Assembly (NCBI RefSeq): GCF_002160825.1
Contig: NZ_NFLI01000010.1
Span: forward strand, 1 to 64,000
Direction: 5' to 3'
Origin: Lachnoclostridium sp. An131
GTDB lineage: Bacteria; Bacillota; Clostridia; Lachnospirales; Lachnospiraceae
Length of the DNA: 64,000 bases
Position 1 is the stretch's first letter. The number at the start of each line of letters is the position of its first letter. The notes beneath the pieces are model-generated. The model was not told the origin of the DNA and searched no databases. It saw nothing but the letters and a program-made list of their open reading frames with translations. Below are positions 25,557 to 33,366 of this stretch, in pieces. The position numbers and the translations under genes are program-made.

Positions 25557-25852
25557 TAGAGCGCCTCCGCATCAGCCAGGAGGGCTGCATAGTCAGATTT
25601 CTTGACCCCAGACAGCTTGCCGGAATCATATTTGAAGAGGAGTTCTTTGACTTCCTTACGCTTGCCGGCCTCGGACTTTGCTGCGAGAACCGCACGAACC
25701 TCTTCGATAGTGACCTCCGCTGTCTCTGCAGGAGCCTCTGCCACAGGGGCAGGTTCGCTCACAGCCGGAGCAGAGGTGTTGCCAGCCAAGGCACGATAGC
25801 CAGCAGCCAGCTTTTCAAATCCATCTGCGATGGTTAAATAAACTTCATTCAT
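25556..25852 (-). CDS. Conserved replication-module protein, unknown function
   Basis: 98 residues from MNEVYLTIADGFEKLAAGYR. It has a helical N-terminus, an Ala/Pro/Glu-rich linker (about residues 22-46), then a SAP- or rho-like helical motif VTIEEVRAVLAAKSEAGKRK with VKELLFKYDSGKLSGVKKSD. The start at 25852 has AAAGG nine bases upstream. Homologues are sometimes labelled rrp5-like without support. Always next to DUF2800 in my experience; might be a recombination cofactor. Confidence 0.65.
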   Translation of the reverse strand: MNEVYLTIADGFEKLAAGYRALAGNTSAPAVSEPAPVAEAPAETAEVTIEEVRAVLAAKSEAGKRKEVKELLFKYDSGKLSGVKKSDYAALLADAEAL

Positions 25853-25868
25853 GTGCTTCATCCTTTCC

Positions 25869-26264
25869 TTATACAAACTTCAGACCGTGGATTGCCTTGC
25901 GGTATTCCTCGCTGACACGGTCATCGATCATCATGGTTGCGGGACTGATGCGGTTGCCGTCATCGTCATACAGACGAGCCGGGATGCCCAGTTCCTTTGC
26001 CTGCTCCAACTCAAAGACCATGCCGTTGCTGATGCGACCGCCGAAGATCCAGATTTCATCGCAGACCTTCATCTGCTCCACACCGAGGGTGATGCCCAGG
26101 ATGCGCTGTTCAGGGTCGTTGTCGTTCAGAAACTGCGGAAACATCAGATGAGGTGCCATCGGGCAATAACCGATGATTGCCGCCATACGGGCGTGTTTCC
26201 TTGCTGCCTTGAGGTTTCTCTCCACATCGCCACGATACGGAGAACAGATAAATACTCGTTTCAT
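25869..26264 (-). CDS. DUF4406 / nucleoside 2-deoxyribosyltransferase-like protein
   Basis: 131 residues. MKRVFICSPYRGDVERNLKA is the nucleotide-binding start; GYCPMAPHLMFPQFL and CDEIWIFGGRISNGMVFELE follow, as in deoxyribosyltransferase/DUF4406 proteins. This fold can exchange bases on deoxynucleosides or bind nucleotides. Near a polymerase gene, a role in nucleotide supply is plausible but unproven. AAAGGTG lies before the ATG. Confidence 0.8.
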   Translation of the reverse strand: MKRVFICSPYRGDVERNLKAARKHARMAAIIGYCPMAPHLMFPQFLNDNDPEQRILGITLGVEQMKVCDEIWIFGGRISNGMVFELEQAKELGIPARLYDDDGNRISPATMMIDDRVSEEYRKAIHGLKFV

Positions 26265-26311
26265 AAAAATTCACCTTTGCCTTTCATGTCATTCGGGGGT
26301 GTGTCCCGTGG

Positions 26312-26635
26312 TTAATAAGCAGCAAACTGGTTGATGATGCTGTTCATGACTTCCAGGTCATGCCCCTCCAAGCTGGGTGCCAGCTTCTTAAGCAACGCCG
26401 CCTGCTCCGGCGAAAGGGTCTTTCTGCCACGGTGGTACCAGTCCGCAACATAGATGCCTCCGCCGTGTCGGCCACGGACAGTCTCAATCGGATATGAGCA
26501 AGCGAGGACTTCGATATCAGTGCGGATGGTCTTTTCGGACACACCGAACTCTTCAGCCAGGTTTTTGACCTGGTCGTGTCTACGGACACAAAGCCTGTCC
26601 AGAATGGCATCACGCCGTTCAATCGCTGTCATCAT
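26312..26635 (-). CDS. DeoR/HTH_11-type DNA-binding protein
   Basis: 107 residues. Winged-helix start ERRDAILDRLCVRRHDQVKN then LAEEFGVSEKTIRTDIEVLA, typical of DeoR-type HTH domains, and RGRHGGGIYVADWY forming the wing. No effector domain follows, only a short helical tail. It is the first gene of the replication operon and lies just after a strong terminator, so it may control early transcription. GGAGG ten bases before two adjacent ATG codons. Confidence 0.82.
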   Translation of the reverse strand: MMTAIERRDAILDRLCVRRHDQVKNLAEEFGVSEKTIRTDIEVLACSYPIETVRGRHGGGIYVADWYHRGRKTLSPEQAALLKKLAPSLEGHDLEVMNSIINQFAAY

Positions 26636-26737
26636 CGCTTGCTCACCTCCTTTCGTTTGCTGTGGCTTAATGGTAAAAGTTAAAGCGGAAGCCTAATTAC
26701 CGCTTTAAAAAAAGTTTTGCGAAAAAGTTTTGGAGAC

Positions 26738-26800
26738 AAAAAAAGAGCCGGGGTACGGCAAATGAGCAGCTTTTACTGCTTCATTTGCTGTACCCCGGCT
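26738..26800 (-). terminator. Long-stem intrinsic terminator before the replication operon
   Basis: Nearly perfect inverted repeat of 24-25 bases: arms 26746-26769 and 26776-26800, outer part AGCCGGGGTAC, six-base loop. Read leftwards it is followed by seven U residues (complement of 26738-26744). It would stop transcription from the 27-30 kb genes before the replication operon. I saw no good sigma-A promoter in the 100 bases after it, so antitermination is possible. Confidence 0.85.
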
Positions 26801-26831
26801 CGGCGGTAGTCTCCTATGGACTCCTATTGGC

Positions 26832-27050
26832 TCAGTCGATACTGCTTGCTTTCATCTTAAATTTGTGGGATGCCCCTCTGGCTGGTTCGGCTGGATAAGC
26901 CGTCATCTTATCAAAATCGAAGATGGCGAACTTACCGCATCTGGGGCATTTATATGAAGCCCTTCCGTGGGAACTCTCAAAGGCCATAGCTTTTTCCTTG
27001 GGACAACACGGATACGGGATTTGTCCTTTTAACTTCTCGGCGGTATTCAT
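26832..27050 (-). CDS. Small zinc-ribbon protein
   Basis: 72 residues from MNTAEKLKGQIPYPCCPKEK. Cys pairs PCCP and KCPRCGKFAIFDFD form a zinc ribbon, with a basic C-terminal tail. The start may be 27050 or 27059; a GAGAGGAGG site lies upstream. It overlaps nothing downstream and ends just before the terminator. Similar short CPRCGK proteins are common in Clostridia elements; function unknown. Confidence 0.6.
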   Translation of the reverse strand: MNTAEKLKGQIPYPCCPKEKAMAFESSHGRASYKCPRCGKFAIFDFDKMTAYPAEPARGASHKFKMKASSID

Positions 27051-27091
27051 CAATGGCATCAGCCTCCTCTCTGGTCTGAACACAGATCGCT

Positions 27092-28000
27092 TTATTCAGG
27101 ATCTTCTTCGTAAAAATCTTCGGTTTCTTCGTACACATCATCTTCAACAGGCGCAGGGACACGGAATACGCTGATATTGGTCATCGGGTTATAGTCTCCT
27201 GGTACCCAAATCTCGTCCAGAACACGATAGCTAACTGGATCAATCAGAATCAGTGACATCTCTGTATGAACCTTGGCTATGCTTACTGCATTCCAAAACT
27301 CACCCAGAATGTCCTTGTCCACGAATGCGAAGGAAATCTTGTATCCCTTCAGTGCTTCCGGCTTCCAAGCATCCAGCAATAGCACATCGCTACAAGACTG
27401 AAAGAAGCGACGGGCGAAAAATTTGGCATCATAACGGCACTCTTCTTCATCAACGAGACGAGAAATCGTTATAAAGCTCCAGTTTCTTGTGGTGCCGAGT
27501 GTAGTGTTCTCTTTAAGTTGGAGGATGAAATCCCCCAAGCGAGAAGGATAAATCGCTGGTAGATCCTTCGTTCTCAAAATAGGTCTATCCACTACGGTGA
27601 TACCGCACCCTGCGGCAGCAACACCAGCAATGAGAGCATTCTTCATTTGATGCTCTCTGTTCAGCTGGGCATTTCTTCTGGCAGCCATAGACTCATGGTC
27701 TTTGACGCGCTGTGCATAATCTGCCGGATAGAAACCGTTAGCACGAGCAAGGGAGTCCAGAAGATAGGTATCCTCTTCATCGGCTCTGCACTCGTAAATC
27801 TTGATGATGACATCCAGTGCCAGCGGTTTCTTTATATTATGGTTGACCAGACGAGACAGTGTGGATGCTCCAATGCCAGTTACCTCGGCAAATTGAGCCA
27901 TCGTTCTGTCTGGACCCTTCGCCTTGGACACCAAGTTGGCTAAGAGCGAATAGTCTGGGGTTCTTATCTGTTTATAGCTTCTTATTTCTTCTACCGTCAT
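27092..28000 (-). CDS. XRE-type HTH protein with unknown C-terminal domain
   Basis: 302 residues from MTVEEIRSYKQIRTPDYSLL. GGAGG lies seven bases before 28000. A lambda-repressor-like HTH covers about residues 35-70 (MAQFAEVTGIGASTLSRLVN). A mixed alpha/beta region follows (ALIAGVAAAGCGITVVDRPI, YKISFAFVDKDILGEFWNAV) and an acidic tail (EETEDFYEEDPE). I do not recognise the C-terminal domain. The gene has its own strong promoter and CTTGCAAG repeats upstream. It could regulate the two neighbouring unknown genes or itself. Confidence 0.75.
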   Translation of the reverse strand: MTVEEIRSYKQIRTPDYSLLANLVSKAKGPDRTMAQFAEVTGIGASTLSRLVNHNIKKPLALDVIIKIYECRADEEDTYLLDSLARANGFYPADYAQRVKDHESMAARRNAQLNREHQMKNALIAGVAAAGCGITVVDRPILRTKDLPAIYPSRLGDFILQLKENTTLGTTRNWSFITISRLVDEEECRYDAKFFARRFFQSCSDVLLLDAWKPEALKGYKISFAFVDKDILGEFWNAVSIAKVHTEMSLILIDPVSYRVLDEIWVPGDYNPMTNISVFRVPAPVEDDVYEETEDFYEEDPE

Positions 28001-28022
28001 AACGGCACCTCCATTCATCTTC

Positions 28023-28116
28023 TTGCAAGTCGATTTCAATTATCTGCAATTATAATATCACAAACACGCAAGCCCGTCAATATGTAAATTGCTGTTTCAA
28101 AGAATATTCTTGCAAG
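28023..28116 (-). promoter_or_regulatory. Promoter and CTTGCAAG repeats of the XRE gene
   Basis: -35 TTGACG (28075-28080) and -10 TATTAT (28052-28057) with a 17-bp spacer, reading leftwards. CTTGCAAG palindromes lie at 28023-28030 and 28109-28116, one on each side, with further TTGCAA half-sites. This suggests autoregulation by the XRE protein. Confidence 0.7.
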
Positions 28117-28126
28117 TTTTTGCAAT

Positions 28127-29026
28127 TTATCTTCCGCGCATCTGGAAGAACTCGGCAAGCCCAGTAGTTCCGACCTTCTTCTCGATGTCCTTACATACTT
28201 CTGGATTCTGTTCCAAGAAGTCATGTACACGCTGATACCAGATTACATATTCCGATGCGATGGAATCACGATCAATCGCATCATCTGCTTTTTCTGCTTC
28301 AAACGCTTCCTTTGCCATTGCCAGGGTTTCAATATGCTCTCTCGCTCTTGCCTTGGCATGGGCATCGAAGAGATCAAGCATCTGGGCGAGAACGGCAAAA
28401 TAATCGTCCTGCGTTCCAACTTCGTCCAGAATCTGCTCAACGGTTTTCCCCTTGATGTCGATAGGACTACGCTCTCCGCGCAGACCAAAGGAACGGGTGC
28501 CATCTTCATAGGTTGCGATAATATCGCCGTAGCCAATCGTAGCATCCAACGGCAGTGAACTGTTACGGAAATTCTCCAAACTGCGTTTGATTGCCAGCGT
28601 GTTTCTGGCTGTACTGTGGTTGATAGCTGCCGATACAGTTCTCAACCACTCATCCATCGTAACCTCATCGGTTTCTCCCAGAATGTAAGGCTTCATAATA
28701 ACAGGCTTAAGCTGCATATACAGAAGTGTTGCCGTAAGGGAGTCACTGGTGTCTACGTTTCCGTTGAACCAGTCCACAATCATACTGTCCTCGCTGTCGT
28801 TCACAGCCTCAATCAGCAGATCTCTGATGATGGGCGCATCATTCGCTGGAACGAAATTGGCACCTTTTTCTTTGAATGCGGTAGGGTCACAGAGAACAAG
28901 GTTCTTCTGCAAAAAAGAATATTTCTTACGGAGCAGGCGTTTCTTGGCTTCCTCATAGTTGCCCCAGCTGTAATGCTGGATGATTTCATCATAGATAGCC
29001 TGTAGGCTGATTCTGTTATTTTCCAT
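28127..29026 (-). CDS. Unknown protein, 299 residues
   Basis: It begins MENNRISLQAIYDEIIQHYS and is mainly alpha-helical, without recognisable catalytic motifs, membrane segments or zinc sites. Notable pieces are LRKKYSFLQKNLVLCDPTAF, ARNTLAIKRSLENFRNSSLP and a C-terminal helix YVIWYQRVHDFLEQNPE. The ribosome site GGAGG lies 11 bases before the ATG. It lies between two other genes of unknown role, and each of the three has its own promoter. I cannot assign a function. Confidence 0.7.
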   Translation of the reverse strand: MENNRISLQAIYDEIIQHYSWGNYEEAKKRLLRKKYSFLQKNLVLCDPTAFKEKGANFVPANDAPIIRDLLIEAVNDSEDSMIVDWFNGNVDTSDSLTATLLYMQLKPVIMKPYILGETDEVTMDEWLRTVSAAINHSTARNTLAIKRSLENFRNSSLPLDATIGYGDIIATYEDGTRSFGLRGERSPIDIKGKTVEQILDEVGTQDDYFAVLAQMLDLFDAHAKARAREHIETLAMAKEAFEAEKADDAIDRDSIASEYVIWYQRVHDFLEQNPEVCKDIEKKVGTTGLAEFFQMRGR

Positions 29027-29048
29027 ATGGCATTTTGCCTCCTTTCAT

Positions 29049-29088
29049 CTTATGGGGATATTATATCGCCATAAGGTTCAGATTGACA
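29049..29088 (-). promoter_or_regulatory. Promoter with dyad for the 299-residue gene
   Basis: -10 TATAAT (29060-29065), weak -35 TGTCAA (29083-29088), 17-bp spacer. The arms CTTATGG and CCATAAG (29049-29075) frame the -10 box. The dyad would be a good repressor site, and the weak -35 suggests regulation. Confidence 0.6.
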
Positions 29089-29115
29089 GGAACGTAAAAT
29101 TGGCATTTCCGTTCC

Positions 29116-30138
29116 TCAGTTATCATTGAGAACGTTTTCAAAGGACTGGAGCCATTCCAGCAGATCATCAACTGAATCCTTCTGCTTCTTTTTTTCTTTC
29201 ATTCCATCAGTAAGTTCTCGGAAACGCTCCTGTAAAGCCTCATCGTCTGGGTGGCGTTTTATTGCCATCTTTAACCGCATATACAGTCTACGGTATTCCT
29301 GGGTCAGAGTATCGTTCTTCATCTTTTTGGCACGGGTCGCATTTGCACCTACTTCCCGGCACTCCTTGGTGGCATCCTGGGGTGATGGGTATCCGCAGTA
29401 CACAGAATCGGATCTTCCAACTGGCACAAAGTAGTTACCACAGTTCTTGCACTTCACGAATTTAGTCTCCGCATCCATCGCATGGGCTGCTTCAAACATC
29501 ATGAGCGACATAGAGGACTTTATCGTGTAGATGGAATGGAAGGCATTTTCATAAAACATAATGTGAAAATCAATATGCTGAAAATCCATATTGGAAGCAT
29601 ACAGCCCCCAGAACGCCATTACCTGGTCTTCTTCGTATTCTCCACCAGAAGCCAGCATATTGAAAGAATGCTTGAACGCCACATAGCTGTCTGCGTACAC
29701 CGCATAAGCGCTCAGCATAGCTTGACCGATGGTGCTGATACCAAATTCCTCATAGCCGGACTCTTCCAAAATGAAAGTCTTAATCTTATTTTCATCTTTG
29801 TCCTCATTCAGAGGTTCAATCAGACCTTTTAGTTCCTCCTCATCGGCGCGGTTGAAATCCGCCATAAAGCTGGAAAAATCCGTGAGAATCATTACAGCCG
29901 TAATAATTCCAAACTTCTCCAAACAGGCTTCATAAAGGCTCCACAGTGCAGCACCACCATTCTCCTTCAAATCTTCATCGTGGAAGTAGGGGTTTTCCAA
30001 AATAAGTGGTTTAATCTCTGAAGGATACAGCCTCGCGTATTCACAAACCATCCCACCAATAGGATATTCCTTAAAGTTATCTCCCTCTACGACAATATTC
30101 TTCTTTCCATCAAAATCCACATTCAAACCAATGTCCAT
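29116..30138 (-). CDS. DUF6076-like protein with C-terminal zinc motif
   Basis: 340 residues. The helical N-terminal two thirds have no known motif (YARLYPSEIKPLILENPYFH, FGISTIGQAMLSAYAVYADS). The C-terminal domain has TKFVKCKNCGNYFVPVGRSD then VYCGYP and TKECREVGAN, a Cys4 zinc knuckle typical of what I believe is DUF6076, followed by a basic helix KMKNDTLTQEYRRLYMRLKM. Nucleic-acid binding is likely; role unknown. Strong own promoter with operator-like repeats; AGGAGG eight bases before the ATG. Confidence 0.72.
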   Translation of the reverse strand: MDIGLNVDFDGKKNIVVEGDNFKEYPIGGMVCEYARLYPSEIKPLILENPYFHDEDLKENGGAALWSLYEACLEKFGIITAVMILTDFSSFMADFNRADEEELKGLIEPLNEDKDENKIKTFILEESGYEEFGISTIGQAMLSAYAVYADSYVAFKHSFNMLASGGEYEEDQVMAFWGLYASNMDFQHIDFHIMFYENAFHSIYTIKSSMSLMMFEAAHAMDAETKFVKCKNCGNYFVPVGRSDSVYCGYPSPQDATKECREVGANATRAKKMKNDTLTQEYRRLYMRLKMAIKRHPDDEALQERFRELTDGMKEKKKQKDSVDDLLEWLQSFENVLNDN

Positions 30139-30157
30139 GTTATGTTCCTCCTGTTAT

Positions 30158-30254
30158 CAATCGCTATTTGCTGCCACAAACCAGGCAACTGTAAACAATC
30201 GTTATTTACCTTTAACTGTTGATAACATTATATCAAATCTTACCCCGTAGTCAA
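30158..30254 (-). promoter_or_regulatory. Promoter and repeated operators of the DUF6076-like gene
   Basis: -35 TTGACT (30249-30254) and -10 TATAAT (30227-30232), 16-bp spacer. Downstream in the leader are CAATCGTTATTTAC (30196-30209) and CAATCGCTATTTGC (30158-30171). The first lies in the near-perfect dyad GTAAATAACGATTGTTTAC. Related GCAAGCGATATTTGC-like sites lie further upstream (about 30,260-30,300). Looks like repressor control by an unidentified protein. Confidence 0.65.
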
Positions 30255-30300
30255 TAATTATGGCAAATATCGCTTGCTAACATTTCTGGGATATTGATTG

Positions 30301-31548
30301 CTAACGTCCCACCACACCAGGCATCTGTACCAGATGGCGATTATCAATTGGCATTTTCAAATCACCCAGCAGGCAAGCTTGGAACACAGCCCTCTTGCCA
30401 AACCGCCGCCGGATTTCTTCTATACAGTCATCCAGCTTCTCAGCTTTCTCCACACGGCGCATATCCGTGAAAAGGTCAATCTGCTCCGGCACACCCTGGG
30501 GTACAAGGTTGATGGCTCTTACCGTCACGGCTCGGACAGGGGTTGACCACCGATAATTCGTCTGGAAAACGGCATGAGCCTTTTTTGCAATCATCATCGG
30601 GCTTTGGGTTGAAAGGCTCAACGGTGCCTGGAACTGCCGATAGCCCAGGTCGTTGCTGCGGATGCTGATCTGAACGCCAGTAGCTTTCAGCTTATGTAGG
30701 CGAAGGCGGTGTCCAATGTCCTGAGACAGTTCCAGCATTACTTTCCATACTTCCTCATTGTCCAGAAGGTCGGCTACGCAGGTAATTCCATGCCCCACGG
30801 ATTTGATTGGAGAGACAAAATCTTTGTGCATGACTGGCGTATCATCCTTGCCAGCAGCGTACTTCCAAAGCTGGAGTCCATTCACGCCCAGAAGCCTTTT
30901 CAGAAAAGCAGGATCTGTAGCAGCGATGTCACCGATGGTGTGGATGCCATAATTTCTGAACCTTGCCTCGGTTGCTCTACCCACAAACAGCAGGTCAGAG
31001 GCGGGCAGAGGCCACACTTTCTCTTGAAAGGTTTCCTTGGAGATTTCGGTCACGGCGTCCGGCTTTTTCATATCACTGCCCAGCTTGGCGAAAATCTTAT
31101 TATAGGAAACGCCGATGGACACCGTCAGCCCCAGTTCCTCTTTAATCTCTTGCCGGATGCTCTCGGCAATTTTCATGCCGTCACCGCACACACCACGGCT
31201 CCCTGTGACATCGAGCCAACACTCATCCATGCCATAGGGTTCCACCTGGTCTGTGTATCTCTGGTAGATGTTACGAGCCAGTTCGGAATACTTGAGGTAC
31301 TGGTCATACTGGGGTTTTACCATAATCAGTCCCGGACAAAGCTGGCGTGCTTCCCAGTTCACCATGCCAGTCTTGACTCCGGCCTTTTTCGCCAGTTCCG
31401 ATTTAGCCAGTACAATGCCGTGACGATTCTCTGTGCTACCACAGACTGCTACTGGCTTACCTCTAAGGCTGGGGTCGAGCATCATCTCTACAGATGCATA
31501 AAAACAGTTCATGTCGCTGTGTAGTATCGTTTTTTCACCCAACTTCAT
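30301..31548 (-). CDS. Y-family DNA polymerase (UmuC/DinB-like)
   Basis: About 415 residues. ILHSDMNCFYASVEMMLDP (catalytic Asp and steric residues), YGMDECWLDVTGSRG (catalytic DE), then VSIGVSYNKIFAKLGSDMKK and the little-finger region. A complete Y-family polymerase for translesion synthesis. It is driven by a promoter overlapping the lysogeny operators and reads away from the repressor gene, so it should rise when the repressor is removed, for instance by ImmA after DNA damage. ATG at 31548; a GTG three bases upstream is possible. Confidence 0.93.
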   Translation of the reverse strand: MKLGEKTILHSDMNCFYASVEMMLDPSLRGKPVAVCGSTENRHGIVLAKSELAKKAGVKTGMVNWEARQLCPGLIMVKPQYDQYLKYSELARNIYQRYTDQVEPYGMDECWLDVTGSRGVCGDGMKIAESIRQEIKEELGLTVSIGVSYNKIFAKLGSDMKKPDAVTEISKETFQEKVWPLPASDLLFVGRATEARFRNYGIHTIGDIAATDPAFLKRLLGVNGLQLWKYAAGKDDTPVMHKDFVSPIKSVGHGITCVADLLDNEEVWKVMLELSQDIGHRLRLHKLKATGVQISIRSNDLGYRQFQAPLSLSTQSPMMIAKKAHAVFQTNYRWSTPVRAVTVRAINLVPQGVPEQIDLFTDMRRVEKAEKLDDCIEEIRRRFGKRAVFQACLLGDLKMPIDNRHLVQMPGVVGR

Positions 31549-31579
31549 CACCTTCCTCTTAAAACTTCATCCAAGCCTA

Positions 31580-31608
31580 TTGACAAAGTGAAGTTTTGCG
31601 AATATAAT
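31580..31608 (+). promoter_or_regulatory. Rightward promoter for the repressor/ImmA operon
   Basis: Consensus sigma-A promoter: TTGACA (31580-31585), 17-bp spacer, TATAAT (31603-31608). The spacer holds one TGAAGTT operator copy, allowing autoregulation of the repressor. Confidence 0.85.
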
Positions 31609-31638
31609 TTTCTCATAACTTCACCGAACTTCATCCAT

Positions 31639-31667
31639 ATAATAGCACCTGGGTGAAGTTCAGTCAA
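31639..31667 (-). promoter_or_regulatory. Leftward promoter for the Y-family polymerase
   Basis: -35 TTGACT (31662-31667), 17-bp spacer holding GAACTTCACC, -10 TATTAT (31639-31644). It faces the rightward promoter and starts transcription across several operator copies. Confidence 0.82.
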
Positions 31668-31727
31668 CAACTCCGGTGAAGTTGATGAAGTTTCGAATTG
31701 TAAATTTTTTTGAAAGGAAGGGCTACC

Positions 31728-32156
31728 ATGACATTTTCCGATAAAATCAAAGTCTCACGAGAACTCTGCAATTTAACCCAGCAGCAACTCGCCGATAAGG
31801 TTGGTGTATCCAAGCGTACTATCGCATCCTATGAATCTTCCGGGGCAATCGCTCGGTCTTCCACTATGAGAAAGCTGGCGGTAGCGCTTAATGTTTCTTA
31901 TGACTATCTGGCAAACGATGAAGTGACCGACCCGAAACAGGGCATTGAAAAGATTGAACATATCGAAGCTGTCCGAGGTCAGTTCGGCGACAAGGCAGCC
32001 AGCGAGGTCGATGAATTGCTGGAGCGCAACGCCGCCCTCTTTGCGGGTGGCGAACTGAGTGAGGAAGCCAAGGATGCATTCTTCACTGCTGTTACCAAGG
32101 CATATCTGGAATGTAAAGAGGAAGCCAGAAAGACCTTCGGGCGCAAAAAGAAATAA
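31728..32156 (+). CDS. XRE-family phage repressor (ImmR/CI-like)
   Basis: 142 residues from MTFSDKIKVSRELCNLTQQQ. GAAAGGAAGG lies upstream of 31728. The HTH is at about residues 5-60 (LADKVGVSKRTIASYESSGA), followed by ALNVSYDYLANDEV and a helical tail (VDELLERNAALFAGGELSEE). No peptidase domain, as in ICEBs1 ImmR, whose partner ImmA cleaves it. First gene of the rightward operon; autoregulation through the operators is likely. Confidence 0.88.
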   Translation: MTFSDKIKVSRELCNLTQQQLADKVGVSKRTIASYESSGAIARSSTMRKLAVALNVSYDYLANDEVTDPKQGIEKIEHIEAVRGQFGDKAASEVDELLERNAALFAGGELSEEAKDAFFTAVTKAYLECKEEARKTFGRKKK

Positions 32157-32217
32157 GTCCAGTTTTTAGGACACATCGTTTTTTACAATTGAAGTGATAC
32201 AGAAAAGAGGGATCTGA

Positions 32218-32769
32218 ATGACCGTGGATTATATATGCCGTGAAGTAGAACGGCTCAAGCGTAAATTCCATGAGACAGACCCATTCAAGCTGTGTGATGC
32301 GATGGGTATCATACTTCTGTATGCGCCGATGGGTACATACCCAGGAGCCTGCAAAGGTTTCTTCCTGGCACAGAGCCGCAAACGCTCAATCACCGTAAAC
32401 AGTGATCTCCCGGAGGCGATACAAAGAATTATCGTCACACACGAACTGGGTCACGCTGTTCTCCACGCCAAAGCCGTGGGCGTGAATGCTTTCCACGACT
32501 TTGAGTTATTTGACAGCGCCTCCTTCATGGAATATGAAGCTAATATATTTGCAGCCGAATTTCTTATGGACGATGACGATGTCCTGGAAAAGCTGAATGA
32601 GGACATCTCCTTCTTCGGAGCGGCGTCCTTACTCCGTGTCCCACCGGAACTGCTGGACTTCAAGTTCCGTTTGATGAAGCGGAACGGATACAAATTGATA
32701 GATCCGCCTTTGATGGCGAATGCCAACTTCCTAAAGAATGTGGAAACGGAGGTCACCGATGAATATTAA
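32218..32769 (+). CDS. ImmA/IrrE-family metallopeptidase
   Basis: 183 residues. The zinc site VTHELGHAVLHAK is at about residues 77-89, followed by EYEANIFAAEFLM, whose Glu residues supply the third ligand. The N-terminal CREVERLKRKF and CDAMGIILLYAPMG fit the family. In ICEBs1 and many phages ImmA cuts the ImmR-type repressor after DNA damage. It lies 61 bases after the repressor gene, so the same role is expected here. It overlaps the next gene. Confidence 0.9.
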   Translation: MTVDYICREVERLKRKFHETDPFKLCDAMGIILLYAPMGTYPGACKGFFLAQSRKRSITVNSDLPEAIQRIIVTHELGHAVLHAKAVGVNAFHDFELFDSASFMEYEANIFAAEFLMDDDDVLEKLNEDISFFGAASLLRVPPELLDFKFRLMKRNGYKLIDPPLMANANFLKNVETEVTDEY

Positions 32770-33028
32770 GGTTTATGTGGATGTGACCGCCAAGTTCAAC
32801 AGCGATGGGTTTTTGATTCCCATCAACCTCACTTGGGAAGATGGTCAAGTTTTTGAAATCGACCGTGTCACTGACATCCGACAGGCTGCCGCCATGAAAG
32901 CCGGAGGGCAAGGTGACCGCTACACAATATGGGTCAGAGGAAAGCAAAGCTATCTGTTCTTTGAACGGAGCTGCTCTCTCACTGGCAACAATCTCGGCCG
33001 GTGGTTCGTAGAACGCCGGATTGCATAA
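32759..33028 (+). CDS. Small protein of unknown function in the lysogeny operon
   Basis: 89 residues from MNIKVYVDVTAKFNSDGFLI, overlapping the ImmA stop. Beta-rich, with PINLTWEDGQVFEIDRVTD and GDRYTIWVRGKQSYLFFERS, ending GRWFVERRIA. I recognise it as a frequent neighbour of Y-family polymerase and ImmA genes in Clostridia, but no function is known. The pattern suggests a compact single-domain beta fold. Confidence 0.7.
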   Translation: MNIKVYVDVTAKFNSDGFLIPINLTWEDGQVFEIDRVTDIRQAAAMKAGGQGDRYTIWVRGKQSYLFFERSCSLTGNNLGRWFVERRIA

Positions 33029-33040
33029 GGAGGGATTGGA

Positions 33041-33364
33041 ATGGATAATCAAATGAAACTGCAGGTTCTTCTGGAACTCCAGCAGCAAAAACATATTCAT
33101 GTTGACTGCTACTATGAGGCACTGGAGCGGATTGGCGACATGAAATACCATTACTACGACTACATGATTACGGAGCCGATTCACTGCGACAAGGAACTGG
33201 AGCGACTCCCAGAGGCTGATTATGACCTCTGCTGTGCATTGCTGACCATGTTGCTCCGTGAGGATCACTTCAGCAACGGCTCCTTTGATGTACGCTATCA
33301 AGCCGGACAAGTGCAACCCATCCTACAGCGGATGATTGACCTACTTTCCGCAGGAAGGAGGTAA
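33041..33364 (+). CDS. DUF6508-like protein
   Basis: 107 residues. HIHVDCYYEALERIGDMKYH at the N-terminus; LCCALLTMLLREDHFSNGSF with VQPILQRMIDLL in the C-terminal half matches what I know as DUF6508. GGAGGG six bases before the ATG. Third cargo gene of the rightward operon; function unknown. Confidence 0.65.
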   Translation: MDNQMKLQVLLELQQQKHIHVDCYYEALERIGDMKYHYYDYMITEPIHCDKELERLPEADYDLCCALLTMLLREDHFSNGSFDVRYQAGQVQPILQRMIDLLSAGRR

Positions 33365-33366
33365 CT

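Larger units (their letters stand above)
31541..31692. promoter_or_regulatory. Lysogeny switch: about eight GGTGAAGTT operators
   Basis: The element GGTGAAGTT / AACTTCAYC occurs at 31541-31550(-), 31563-31572(-), 31587-31595(+), 31617-31625(-), 31627-31636(-), 31652-31660(+), 31675-31683(+) and 31684-31692(+). Copies lie inside both promoter spacers. One copy is within the first codons of the polymerase gene. Likely binding sites of the XRE repressor encoded just to the right. Confidence 0.85.

Noticed and set aside
26680-26712. Second small hairpin AAAGCGG/CCGCTTT before the DeoR-type gene
   Set aside because: The U-run precedes instead of follows the stem in the direction of transcription, so it is not a terminator; no other role is evident.
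26977-27162. 61-codon minus-strand frame
   Set aside because: Overlaps the ends of two better supported genes in other frames and lacks a convincing start site.
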